Shown: in pieces, positions 1-7,771 of the stretch
How the letters are laid out: the number at the start of each line of letters is the position of its first letter
How positions within the stretch are numbered: the first letter of the stretch is position 1
Assembly (NCBI GenBank): GCA_000437915.1
Contig: FR900991.1
Location: 26,739-71,068, forward strand
Origin: Subdoligranulum sp. CAG:314
GTDB lineage: Bacteria > Bacillota > Clostridia > Christensenellales > CAG-314
Length of the DNA: 44,330 bases
Direction of reading: 5' to 3'
The notes under the pieces: generated by a model
Seen by the model: only the letters and a program-made list of their open reading frames with translations
Database searches by the model: none
Told to the model about the DNA's origin: nothing
Program-made: the position numbers and the translations under genes

Positions 1-48
1 GAAGAGCGGTTTACTACGGAAATTCTTTTCGAGAAGGAGCTTGACTGA
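1..48 (+). CDS. 3' end of a CDS entering from outside the window
   Basis: The first 16 codons read open and end in TGA at 46-48, giving a 15-residue C-terminal tail that ends in KELD. A ribosome binding site for the next gene follows within 35 bases, so this is probably the end of an upstream gene on the same strand. The fragment is too short to name the protein. Confidence 0.4.
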   Translation, partial: EERFTTEILFEKELD

Positions 49-95
49 CCTTTCTTTTCCTGCGGCTTCCCTTGTGTATCGGAGGAAAACCGCAA

Positions 96-1577
96 ATGTC
101 TGAGATAGAAGTAAAAAATCTTACCTTCGGTTATCCCGACGGCTTTGAAAACGTCTTTGAAAACGCGAGTTTCAGACTTGACACAAATTGGCGTCTCGGT
201 CTTGTCGGCAGGAACGGAAAGGGAAAAACTACTTTGCTTAAATTGCTGCGCGGAGAATACGAGTTCGACGGAACGATATTTTCCGACGCGGAGTTTTTTT
301 ATTTTCCTTTTCAAACGGACGGTTTGGGCGAGAGCGGAATGGAAATTTTGAGAGGACTTTGTCCGGAAGCTGCCGATTGGGAAATCGTCAGAGAAATCAA
401 TCTCATAGGGCTTGACGTCCGAATTGCGGGGCGGAATTTTTCCGCGCTGTCGGAGGGAGAAAGAACAAGACTCATGCTTGTCGCGCTGTTTCTTAAACGG
501 GACGGCTTTGCTCTAATCGACGAACCGACAAATCATCTGGATATGGCTTCGCGGCAGGCTTTGGCTGAGTATCTGTACAAAAAGAAAGGGTTTATTCTGG
601 TTTCGCACGACAGAAGTCTGCTTGACGGCTGCGTCGACCATATCATGTCCTTAAACAGGGCGGGGATTGAAATAAGGCAAGGTAATTTTTCCGAGTGGGA
701 GCGGGACAAGGAGGAGCGCGACAAGTCGGAGACGGAAAGGAACAGTCGTTTAAAAAAGGACATAGAGAGGTTAAAAGACGCCGCCGGGCAGGCGGCGCGT
801 TGGTCGGAAAAAACGGAAAGCTCAAAAAAAGGAAAAAACGCGGGAGGCTTGAAGCCCGACAGGGGGTATGTGGGACACAAGGCCGCGAAAATGATGAAAC
901 GCTCCAAGGTCATCGAGCAGAGGTATTTAAAGGCGGCGGAAGAAAAAAGCTCGCTGTTGAAAAACGTGGAGGAAAACGAAAGTCTCAAAATCTTTACGCA
1001 GGATTTTCCAAAGCGTATGTTGGCGGAGTTTAAGGACTGCTCGCTGTTTTACGGAGAGCGCAAGATTTGCGGCCCGTTGAATTTCGCGGTGGAGAGGGGG
1101 GACAGAATCGCTTTGTGCGGAAAAAACGGCAGCGGAAAGTCCTCCGTTTTAAAGCTTTTGTGCGGACAGGAAATCGGGTATACGGGAAACGTTTATGTCG
1201 CGCAGGGGCTGAAAATTTCGTATTTGCCGCAAAACACCGACTTGCTTAAAGGAAGCCTGCGGGATTTTGCCGCGAAAAGAGGAGCGGACGAATCCCTGTT
1301 CAAAGCCGTGCTGCGCAAGCTTGGCTTTGAAAGGTCGGATTTTGATAAGGATATATCCGATTTTTCGGCGGGGCAAAAGAAAAAAACGGCGTTGGCGGCA
1401 TCTCTGTGCGAAACGGCGCATTTGCTTGTTTTGGACGAGCCATTGAACTACGTTGACGTTTTGAGCCGCATTCAGATTGAAAGGGCGATTTTAGATTGCC
1501 AGCCAACCGTGATTTTTGTGGAGCACGACAAGGCGTTTGCCGACAACGTCGCAACCAAAAGGATATTTCTTGATTAA
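96..1577 (+). CDS. ABC-F ribosome-protection ATPase, Lsa type
   Basis: Cytosolic protein of 493 residues with two ABC ATPase domains and no membrane segments. Domain 1 has Walker A GRNGKGKTT, signature LSEGERTR and Walker B ALIDEPTNHLD. Domain 2 has GKNGSGKSS, FSAGQKKKT and LVLDEPLNYVD. The charged inter-domain linker carries the run GHKAAKMMKRSK, which I know from Lsa-type proteins, and the second Walker B has the DEPLN form seen in that group. ABC-F proteins of this type bind the ribosomal E site and displace lincosamides, pleuromutilins and streptogramin A. I start at ATG 96 because GGAGG lies at 81-85; a TTG at 72 lies upstream of that site. It ends at a terminator shared with the convergent pckG. 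The ABC-F family is certain. Actual drug resistance is inference, because housekeeping ABC-F proteins look similar. Confidence 0.88.
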   Translation: MSEIEVKNLTFGYPDGFENVFENASFRLDTNWRLGLVGRNGKGKTTLLKLLRGEYEFDGTIFSDAEFFYFPFQTDGLGESGMEILRGLCPEAADWEIVREINLIGLDVRIAGRNFSALSEGERTRLMLVALFLKRDGFALIDEPTNHLDMASRQALAEYLYKKKGFILVSHDRSLLDGCVDHIMSLNRAGIEIRQGNFSEWERDKEERDKSETERNSRLKKDIERLKDAAGQAARWSEKTESSKKGKNAGGLKPDRGYVGHKAAKMMKRSKVIEQRYLKAAEEKSSLLKNVEENESLKIFTQDFPKRMLAEFKDCSLFYGERKICGPLNFAVERGDRIALCGKNGSGKSSVLKLLCGQEIGYTGNVYVAQGLKISYLPQNTDLLKGSLRDFAAKRGADESLFKAVLRKLGFERSDFDKDISDFSAGQKKKTALAASLCETAHLLVLDEPLNYVDVLSRIQIERAILDCQPTVIFVEHDKAFADNVATKRIFLD

Positions 1578-1583
1578 AAAAAC

Positions 1584-1613
1584 GCGCCGCGTTGAAAGCG
1601 GCGCTTGTTTTTT
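1584..1613. terminator. bidirectional terminator between the ABC-F gene and pckG
   Basis: A 7-bp GC stem (GCGCCGC at 1584-1590, GCGGCGC at 1598-1604) has a 7-nt loop, a T-run on the right and an A-run on the left. It can stop both convergent genes. Confidence 0.85.
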
Positions 1614-3366
1614 ATTTCAGTCTTGCTTTGAGGTCGTTAAGCTCTTTTTTGAGCGCTTCGGGAAGTCTGTCGAATTTGGCGTAATGCTCTTCAATCAGCT
1701 CGGTTTCTTTTCTCCACTGCTCCCTGTCTATTTCAAGAAGCTCGTTGAGGCTGTCCGTCGACAGATCGAGACCTTCGAGGTTGATGTCCTGAGGACGGGG
1801 GACGTAGCCTATGGGCGTGTCGTCCGCCGGCGCGTTGTCCTCGCAGCGGTCGATAATCCAATCCAGAACTCTCAGATTGTCGCCGAAGCCGGGCCACAGG
1901 AATTTTCCGTCTTCGTCGGTGCGGAACCAGTTTACGTTAAAGATTTTTGGAGCGTCCTTTATTTTGCCCATTTCAAGCCAATGCGCGAAATAGTCTCCCA
2001 TATTGTAGCCGCAAAAAGGCAGCATCGCCATGGGGTCGCGGCGCAGAACGCCTACCGCGCCCGTTGCCGCCGCGGTGGTTTCGCTCGCCATAACGCTGCC
2101 CATGAATACGCCGTGCTCCCAGCTCTTGGACTGATAGACCAAAGGTACGGTTTTGGCGCGCCTGCCGCCGAAAACAATGGCGGAAATTTTTACTCCCTCG
2201 GGCTCCTCGAATTTGTCGGAAAGGCAGGGGCAGTTTTTTGCGGGCGCGGTGAAGCGGCTGTTGGGATGCGCGCCCTTTACGCCGCTATCCTTGTTCCAGG
2301 GCTGTCCTTTCCAATCGAGAGCGTTTTCAGGAGCTTCTCCGAGACCCTCCCACCAGACGGTGTTGTCGTCGAGATTCTGCACGACGTTGGTGAAAATGGT
2401 GTCGCGCGAGGTGGAGGCGAGAGCGTTGGGATTGGATTTTGCGTTTGTACCCGGCGCAACGCCGAAAAAGCCGTTTTCGGGATTGACGGCGTACAGTCCT
2501 CCGTTTTTGCCCGGTCTGAGCCATGCGATGTCGTCTCCGACGGTGGTAATTTTGTAGCCCTTGCGCATATAGCCCTCGGGAGGAATCAGCATTGCGAGGT
2601 TGGTTTTGCCGCAGGCGGAGGGGAAAGCCGCGCATATGTATCGGGTTTTGCCGTCGGGCTTGGTGAGTCCGAGTATGAGCATATGCTCCGCCATCCAGCC
2701 CTCGTCCCTTGCCTGACAGGAGGCTATTCTCAATGCAAAGCATTTTTTGCCGAGCAGCACGTTTCCGCCGTAGCCGCTGTTGACCGACCAGATGGCGTTG
2801 TCCTGAGGGAAGTGGCAGATGTACCGCTTTTCCTCGTCAAGCTGCGCGGTGCTGTGCAGTCCTTCCACGAAATCGCCGTTTTCGCCCAGAGCGTCAAGCA
2901 CCTCGCTGCCGACGCGCGTCATGATGTTCATGGAAAATACCACGTAAAGGCTGTCCGTGATTTCTATGCCTGTTTTTGCGAAGGGACTGCCGACCTTGCC
3001 CATGGAGTAGGGGATAACGTACATTGTGCGTCCCTTCATGCAACCGTCGAAAATACCTTCAAGCAGAGAATACGCCTTGTCGGGCGCCATCCAATTGTTG
3101 GTGGGACCTGCGTCCTCGCGTTTGTCGCAGCAAATAAACGTCCTGCCCTCGACGCGGGCGACGTCGTTGACTGCGGAGCGGTGGAGGAAGCAATTCGGCA
3201 GCTTCTGTTCGTTCAACGGTATCATTTCGCCTGTGGAAACCGCCTGCTTTAAAAGCGAGTCGTAAAGCTCTTTGCTGCCGTCGATAAGGACGACCTTTTC
3301 GGGCTTGCACAGCTTTTCGGCGCGGCGTATGAAACGGTTAAGCTTTTGGTTTTTAAGGTAATTCAT
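1612..3366 (-). CDS. pckG: phosphoenolpyruvate carboxykinase, GTP-dependent
   Basis: Interconverts oxaloacetate + GTP and phosphoenolpyruvate + CO2 + GDP, linking the TCA acids to glycolysis or gluconeogenesis. At 584 residues it has the usual length for the GTP class. Visible hallmarks are RTMYVIPYSMG, the nucleotide-binding and catalytic-cysteine segment FPSACGKTN, the metal-binding GDDIAW, FFGVAPGTN, FGGRR, and the C-terminal GYNMGDYFAHWL and NVNWFR. The ATG is preceded on the minus strand by AGAGGT. Most Clostridia I know of carry the unrelated ATP-type PckA, so the GTP form is a useful lineage marker. In a fermenter it may run in the carboxylating direction, but the sequence does not show this. 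Confidence 0.96.
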   Translation of the reverse strand: MNYLKNQKLNRFIRRAEKLCKPEKVVLIDGSKELYDSLLKQAVSTGEMIPLNEQKLPNCFLHRSAVNDVARVEGRTFICCDKREDAGPTNNWMAPDKAYSLLEGIFDGCMKGRTMYVIPYSMGKVGSPFAKTGIEITDSLYVVFSMNIMTRVGSEVLDALGENGDFVEGLHSTAQLDEEKRYICHFPQDNAIWSVNSGYGGNVLLGKKCFALRIASCQARDEGWMAEHMLILGLTKPDGKTRYICAAFPSACGKTNLAMLIPPEGYMRKGYKITTVGDDIAWLRPGKNGGLYAVNPENGFFGVAPGTNAKSNPNALASTSRDTIFTNVVQNLDDNTVWWEGLGEAPENALDWKGQPWNKDSGVKGAHPNSRFTAPAKNCPCLSDKFEEPEGVKISAIVFGGRRAKTVPLVYQSKSWEHGVFMGSVMASETTAAATGAVGVLRRDPMAMLPFCGYNMGDYFAHWLEMGKIKDAPKIFNVNWFRTDEDGKFLWPGFGDNLRVLDWIIDRCEDNAPADDTPIGYVPRPQDINLEGLDLSTDSLNELLEIDREQWRKETELIEEHYAKFDRLPEALKKELNDLKARLK

Positions 3367-3485
3367 GAGCGATAACCTCTAAATATTTATTTATTAGATT
3401 TTAACCTTTTTATCAAAATTAGTCAACGCGAAAAGGACAAAACAAAAAAATAATTTCTTTTGGAAGCAAAATTTTAGCTTATAAC

Positions 3486-3511
3486 AAAAAAACGCGCCGC
3501 TTTGCGGCGCG
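3486..3511 (-). terminator. terminator of the acidic zinc-knuckle gene
   Basis: An 8-bp stem CGCGCCGC/GCGGCGCG (3493-3500 and 3504-3511) has a 3-nt loop and is followed on the minus strand by seven T. It lies 11 bases past the stop codon. Confidence 0.85.
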
Positions 3512-3522
3512 CATGGATATCC

Positions 3523-4005
3523 TTATTCGTCTTCGTCGAGTTCGTCGTCCTCGTCGTCGTCAATGTCGTCGTCGTCATACTCGAACTTGTCGTCAAACTT
3601 GAAGTCGTCCTCGAAATCGTCCTTGTATTCTTCCGTTTCCTCCTCGGCTTCCTCTTCGTCGTCGGCAAACTCCTCGTCCTGAAGCTCCTCGAGAGGAATT
3701 TCGACGATGTCTTTTTCCAACGGGTCGTCGTCGATAAATTCCACCCAGCTGTCGTCGTTTTCCAACGGGTCCTTGTTTTCCATCGCTCTGAGACAGCTGT
3801 CGCACATTTCTTCTTCTATCGGAATGTAATTTCTTTTGCAGACAGGGCAAAGCTTTGTTTCCTCTTCGAGGTCGAAGTCGTCGTCGAGGAGTATGTCTTT
3901 GGGCATAAGCCCCAACTCGGCTTTGCATATATCGCACATTTCCTGCCTGCTGTCGATATAATTTAAATCGCAGCGGGGGCATTTAATGTAAGTAATTTTG
4001 CTCAT
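3523..4005 (-). CDS. acidic protein with two zinc-ribbon-like Cys4 modules
   Basis: 160 residues. The first part holds two repeats of the same Cys pattern: CPRC...CDIC at about residues 9-31 and CPVC...CDSC at about 68-90. Each has two CxxC knuckles about 16 residues apart and a shared 'NYI....EMCD' core, so each probably binds one zinc. The last 60 or so residues are almost wholly Asp and Glu, encoded by runs of GAC/GAG. The ATG at 4005 has AGAGG upstream, and reading further upstream adds a basic non-conserved stretch, so I chose this start. The polyanionic tail resembles that of RNA polymerase delta, and acting on RNA, ribosomes or polymerase is a guess. I do not recognise a named family. 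Confidence 0.8.
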   Translation of the reverse strand: MSKITYIKCPRCDLNYIDSRQEMCDICKAELGLMPKDILLDDDFDLEEETKLCPVCKRNYIPIEEEMCDSCLRAMENKDPLENDDSWVEFIDDDPLEKDIVEIPLEELQDEEFADDEEEAEEETEEYKDDFEDDFKFDDKFEYDDDDIDDDEDDELDEDE

Positions 4006-4170
4006 AAACCTAAAAAACCTCTGTTCTCGGATTTGCCTGCATATTATATATTCAATTATCCGAATTGTAAACTGTTTAAGGCGAATTTTTTTCAAAAAAA
4101 ATATACGGAGTATCGGAGGCAACCGACGGCGGCGCAAAAGAGTGTAAAAACGTCGTTTTTGGGCACAATT

Positions 4171-4200
4171 CTGAAACAAAACTCTTTTTTCGCATATACT
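4171..4200 (+). promoter_or_regulatory. candidate promoter of veg
   Basis: TATACT at 4195-4200 has the weak -35 CTGAAA at 4171-4176 with an 18-bp spacer. It sits 19 bases before the veg start and divergent from the acidic zinc-knuckle gene. Confidence 0.45.
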
Positions 4201-4218
4201 ACATATAGAGGTGAAAAA

Positions 4219-4461
4219 TTGCGAAAAGTAACGACGGACATCAACATTGCGAAAAAAAGAGTGGATATGTTAAAGGGCAAGGATTTGCTTGTGAGGTACA
4301 ACAAGGGGCGCAACAAAATCAGTTATTTCAAGGGCAGAATAACGGAGGCGCACAGAAACGTTTTTGTAATCATGGTTTTCGACGAGATATTCGACAGGCT
4401 GAGCTGTTCCTACTCCGACCTTTTGTGCGGGGACGTGGCGTTTAAGGAAATCAAAAGTTAA
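4219..4461 (+). CDS. veg: Veg family protein
   Basis: 80-residue basic cytosolic protein of the Veg (DUF1021) family. The core DINIAKKRVDMLKGKD, then VRYNKGRNK and the ending YSDLLCGDV, is the family signature. In Bacillus subtilis Veg is very highly expressed, is linked to biofilm matrix gene control and lies just upstream of ispE; its biochemical role is not settled. The start is TTG 4219, with AGAGGTG ending 5 bases before it. The frame stays open further upstream, but that stretch is not Veg-like. The neighbourhood (veg, SipL-like, ispE, spoIIR) matches the conserved Firmicute order. Confidence 0.93.
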   Translation: MRKVTTDINIAKKRVDMLKGKDLLVRYNKGRNKISYFKGRITEAHRNVFVIMVFDEIFDRLSCSYSDLLCGDVAFKEIKS

Positions 4462-4546
4462 ATTCAAAAAACAGTTCTTAAAAGGTTTTTTGCAGCGTAT
4501 TATATCATTGACAACAAATCGCAATGATTTACAGGGGGCAAAAATT

Positions 4547-6037
4547 ATGCTGGAAAAGACCATGGGCAATTTTACATCAAACCGTTTCGTAACGCTGGAC
4601 AAATCTCAGCTCATCATCAACGCGCTGCTTGCCGCAAAGGACGACGTAAAGGAAATTCTCAGCGTGGACGTGGAGCCGCAGGTGACTTCTTTCGAGCCGC
4701 TTAACGGAGAGGCTCTCGTATCCGGCAGGGTGAATGTAAAGGTTCTTACCAAAGACGCGGAGGGCGCGCTCAACAGCCTCAATTACAACGCCGATTTTTC
4801 GGACAGATACAAAAACGAGCTTATCGAGCCAAACAGCTCTCTTACATTTGAAGCGGACGTGGTTGACGCAAACGCCGCCGTCGAAAACGGAGCGATAAAG
4901 GTGGAAATAGTAGCCGACTTGAACGGAACCCTTACTGAAACGGCTCAGAACTCCTGTCTGTCCCGCGCCGAGGGTATATACGTCAAGGAGGACGTAATCA
5001 CGGTTGGCAGGGTTGCTGCGACTGTTTCGGACAATTTTACAGTTTCGGGAGAGGCGGAGGTCAAATACGGCATAGAAAAGGTGCTGCTCGCGCAAAGCGA
5101 CGTGTGTCTTGCGCATGCGGAAGCTCGCGACAATGTTTTGACTCTCGAAGGGGATTGCGCGCTTGTTTTGACTTACATAGCCGTCGGCGGCGGACTCAAA
5201 AGTCAGCTGATAAAAATACCGTTCAGGGAGGAAGTGAACGCCGAAGGCTTTTCGGGCGAGGGAGAAATAAACGTCTTCTGCCGCGTCAGAAATACGAGAA
5301 TACATCTCGACGTGCTGGAAGACGCCGAAAACAATATATTTACGGCGGAAATCAATATTGCGGTGCGGGCGCAAAACATCGTGGAGGAGGACGAGGACGT
5401 AATCTGCGACGCCTATTCCGCCACGCACGAGCTTGAACTGTCGTTCTGCCGTGTTGCAAGCACTGTTTCTTACGGCATGACCGCCGCGACGTTTAATTCG
5501 GCGGGAGAAATATCCGTGCCGGGCGACGCCGAAATCACAGGCTTCTGCGGACTCAAAGCCGCCGTGACAAGCGTCAGACCTCTCGACGGCAAACTTACGC
5601 TTGAAGGCGTGCTCACCGGAACGCTGCTTGCTTCCGGCGGGGGCGACGCGGCTTATCCGTTTGCGGTGCCCTTCGTGCACACCGTAGAAAACGACGATAT
5701 AACGGAAAATCTTGTAGTCAGGGCGGACGCGGCGGTAACCGAGTTTGAATACCGTCAGGGCAGAAACGTCAGCATGAATTTCACGGTCTGCGTTTCGGCG
5801 AACCTGTATCGCAACATAGAAGAAAACTGCGTAGCCGACGCGGTAGAGGGAGAGGAGCTTTCCGAAACCATGGGGGCAATAGAGGTGTGCATAGCAAAGG
5901 CGGGCGAAACGCTTTGGCAGATAGCAAAGAGTCTGCGCATGAGCAAGGAGGATATCATGGCAGCCAATCCCGAGCTTGTGACTCCTTTGGAAAAGGACGA
6001 AAAATTAGTCGTTTATCATTGTATTGCAAAGGACTGA
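4547..6037 (+). CDS. sipL: SipL-like spore morphogenesis protein (DUF3794 + LysM)
   Basis: 496 residues, no signal peptide or membrane helix. The body is beta-rich and repetitive, with segments such as 'sGeaevkyg' and 'G..tItgfcglk' typical of DUF3794 repeats. The last 50 or so residues form a LysM domain (KAGETLWQIAKSL, then IMAANPEL and EKLVVYH). This architecture is that of SipL of Clostridioides difficile, where the LysM domain binds SpoIVA and directs coat assembly on the mother-cell side of the forespore. The start is ATG 4547 with GGGGG 9 bases upstream. It precedes ispE, as in other Clostridia. The family is well supported. The exact SipL role is inferred, since DUF3794/LysM proteins can occur as several paralogues. 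Confidence 0.85.
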   Translation: MLEKTMGNFTSNRFVTLDKSQLIINALLAAKDDVKEILSVDVEPQVTSFEPLNGEALVSGRVNVKVLTKDAEGALNSLNYNADFSDRYKNELIEPNSSLTFEADVVDANAAVENGAIKVEIVADLNGTLTETAQNSCLSRAEGIYVKEDVITVGRVAATVSDNFTVSGEAEVKYGIEKVLLAQSDVCLAHAEARDNVLTLEGDCALVLTYIAVGGGLKSQLIKIPFREEVNAEGFSGEGEINVFCRVRNTRIHLDVLEDAENNIFTAEINIAVRAQNIVEEDEDVICDAYSATHELELSFCRVASTVSYGMTAATFNSAGEISVPGDAEITGFCGLKAAVTSVRPLDGKLTLEGVLTGTLLASGGGDAAYPFAVPFVHTVENDDITENLVVRADAAVTEFEYRQGRNVSMNFTVCVSANLYRNIEENCVADAVEGEELSETMGAIEVCIAKAGETLWQIAKSLRMSKEDIMAANPELVTPLEKDEKLVVYHCIAKD

Positions 6038-6071
6038 GTACAGCGGGCGCATTTTGCGTCCGTTTTCTTTG

Positions 6072-6100
6072 TTGCATATTTTTGCGGGAGATGCTAAAAT
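6072..6100 (+). promoter_or_regulatory. ispE promoter, apparently leaderless
   Basis: -35 TTGCAT (6072-6077), a 17-bp spacer and -10 TAAAAT (6095-6100). The ATG at 6107 follows after exactly 6 bases, so transcription would begin at or next to the start codon. No ribosome binding site lies at normal distance; the nearest GGGAG is about 17 bases upstream, inside the spacer. Confidence 0.6.
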
Positions 6101-6106
6101 TACGTT

Positions 6107-7000
6107 ATGTTGAAATCCCTCAGACTTAAAGCGTATGCCAAGCTCAATCCGTCTCTTTACGTCGGTGCGCGCCGCTTTGACGGCTTTCATTCGTTGGAAA
6201 GCGCCGCCGTCACCGTAGACGTTGCGGATATAGTCACGGTAAGCCAAACGGACAGCGGCAGGATAGAGAGCAATTACGGCGGGGGCGTTTTTATTCCCGA
6301 GCAAACGGACAGCGCGGTGCGCGCCGCCCGTATGTTTTTTCAGACTGCTTCCGTACCCTTTAAGGGACTGAAAATAAAAACGGAAAAGCATATCGGGCTT
6401 ATGGCGGGTATGGGCGGCTCTTCCGCCGACGCGGCGGCTGTTCTCACGGCGCTCGGACTGTTTTACGGCTGTGAAAAAAGCATAACGGACGAGGCGGCGC
6501 GCAGGACCGGCTCGGATATCTGCTTTTTAATGAAAGGCGGAGCCGCGCTCATGTCGGGCAAGGGAGACGATTTGACCGAGTTTTGCTGCTCCCCAAACGT
6601 CTGCTTCGTTGTGGTCCGCTGCGGCAGAGGGTTGTCGACGAAAGACGTGTTTTCCGAGTTTGACAGGTCGGTTTACGTCAAGTGGGACATGACTCGGGCA
6701 AAACGCAAATGCCTCGATATGCTGGGACTTATGGAAAACGGAGACGCCGACGGTATAAACGGAACTGCGTTTAATTCTTTGTTTGAGCCCGCCGCCGCGC
6801 TGTGCCGCGAGTTGGAGGAGACGGCGCGGAAAGCCGAGTCGCTCGGAGCGCCGCTGATTATGACGGGCAGCGGCAGCGCCATGTTTTGCGCGTTTGACAG
6901 TAACGAGCGTGCCGCGAGCGTTGCGGACGCTTTCAACAGCGCGGGACTGAACGCCTTTGTGTGCAAACCTACGCGGTGCGGCGTTGAAGTAATCGATTAA
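6107..7000 (+). CDS. ispE: 4-diphosphocytidyl-2-C-methyl-D-erythritol kinase
   Basis: Phosphorylates CDP-methylerythritol with ATP in the MEP pathway to isoprenoids; cytosolic GHMP kinase. The 297 residues show the N-terminal AKLNPSLYVG with its catalytic lysine region, DGFHSLES, the ATP loop GLMAGMGGSSADAAAVL, the GSDICF segment with the catalytic aspartate, and the C-terminal glycine motif MTGSGSAMF. Length is normal. It lies between the SipL-like gene and spoIIR. It seems to be transcribed from its own leaderless promoter (see 6072-6100), because no Shine-Dalgarno is correctly placed. Confidence 0.96.
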   Translation: MLKSLRLKAYAKLNPSLYVGARRFDGFHSLESAAVTVDVADIVTVSQTDSGRIESNYGGGVFIPEQTDSAVRAARMFFQTASVPFKGLKIKTEKHIGLMAGMGGSSADAAAVLTALGLFYGCEKSITDEAARRTGSDICFLMKGGAALMSGKGDDLTEFCCSPNVCFVVVRCGRGLSTKDVFSEFDRSVYVKWDMTRAKRKCLDMLGLMENGDADGINGTAFNSLFEPAAALCRELEETARKAESLGAPLIMTGSGSAMFCAFDSNERAASVADAFNSAGLNAFVCKPTRCGVEVID

Positions 7001-7063
7001 ATCCCGTTCAATCGATTTTCGACATAATACTGCTTTTTCCTTTAAAAAATTTTTTCTTTAAAG

Positions 7064-7109
7064 GCGTAAACCTCGCTTTTTGCGGCAATACTCTGCACAA
7101 GCGAGGTTT
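7064..7109 (+). promoter_or_regulatory. sigma-F-like promoter nested in an SD-masking hairpin of spoIIR
   Basis: GCGTA (7064-7068), 15 bases, then GGCAATACTC (7084-7093) fit the sigma-F pattern GYATA-N15-GGNNANAHTR with one mismatch in each box. The -10 lies in the loop of a perfect 11-bp inverted repeat: AAACCTCGCTT (7068-7078) and AAGCGAGGTTT (7099-7109). The right arm contains the spoIIR ribosome binding site GCGAGG. RNA made from this promoter would start near 7100 and lack the left arm, so the site is free. Read-through RNA from ispE would contain both arms and hide it. Confidence 0.5.
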
Positions 7110-7113
7110 TAAA

Positions 7114-7705
7114 ATGAAAAAAATAGTTTTTGCCATTCTTGCAATCGTAGTCATAGCGGCGCTTATTCTCGTGCTTCCCGTTTCAAAGGAAAATTCGCGC
7201 GAAACGGAAAGCTACCTGCGGATACATATAAGGGCAAACTCCAATTCCGACGCGGATCAGGAACTCAAATACAAGGTCAAGCAGGCGGTTGTGGATTTTA
7301 TGACTCCTCTTTTGGTCAACGCCGACACAAAGGAACGCGCGGTAGCAATCGTCAGAAGCAATTTCGACGGAATCGAGCGTACCGCCGACGCGGTAATAAA
7401 AGCAAACGGCTTTGACTATGCCAGCAGGGCGTCGATAAAAAGAGAGGATTTCCCCACCCGCAGCTACGGCGAATTTACTCTCGAAAGCGGCGTGTACGAC
7501 GCTCCGCTACGGCGAATTCACTCACGAAAGCGGCGTGTACGACGCTCTGATACTCGAACTCGGTTCGGGAAAGGGCGACAATTGGTGGTGCGTCGTTTAT
7601 CCGCCGCTGTGCTTTGTAAACGGCTCGGACAACGGCTCGGACGGAATAGTCTATCGCTCTCTTTTAAAAGAAATAATAGAAAAATTCAAGTCGAAGGGCG
7701 ATTGA
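7114..7705 (+). pseudogene. spoIIR: spoIIR, frame broken by a 43-bp tandem duplication
   Basis: SpoIIR is made in the forespore under sigma-F, secreted into the intermembrane space, and triggers SpoIIGA to cleave pro-sigma-E. The first frame gives an N-terminal membrane/signal segment (residues 4-23), YLRIHIRANSNSDADQELK and TRSYGEFTLESGVYDA. The signature C-terminal part, GSGKGDNWWCVVYPPLCFV to KFKSKGD and TGA at 7703-7705, lies in the +1 frame. The shift is caused by a 43-bp direct repeat at 7463-7548. Removing one copy restores a normal SpoIIR of about 182 residues with no other damage. As written, translation runs on in the wrong frame to 7791, over the start of sleB. Either the gene is freshly mutated or two haplotypes were joined in assembly. 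Confidence 0.92.
7463..7548 (+). repeat. 43-bp tandem duplication inside spoIIR
   Basis: Copy 1 is 7463-7505 and copy 2 is 7506-7548. Both begin GCTACGGCGAATT and end GACGCTC plus one base. They differ at two internal positions (TTT to TTC, CTC to CAC) and at the last base. 43 is not a multiple of 3, so it shifts the frame. Confidence 0.95.
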
Positions 7706-7771
7706 TACATAAAAACGGCGTTTTTCCTAAAACTAAAAGCAAAAATTCTTTTTGTTTCAAGGAGGAAAAAC

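Noticed and set aside
1516..3252. Long plus-strand open frame opposite pckG
   Set aside because: It is the mirror of the pckG coding strand, has no ribosome binding site and no recognisable domain.
3523..3700. GAC/GAG trinucleotide array as a tandem repeat or CRISPR-like feature
   Set aside because: It simply encodes the Asp/Glu tail; units are irregular and there are no spacers.
4577..5680. Long minus-strand open frame opposite the SipL-like gene
   Set aside because: Shadow of a GC-biased coding strand; no start signal or family resemblance.
7463..7548. Programmed frameshift in spoIIR
   Set aside because: No slippery heptamer with a downstream structure; the shift is fully explained by the 43-bp duplication.
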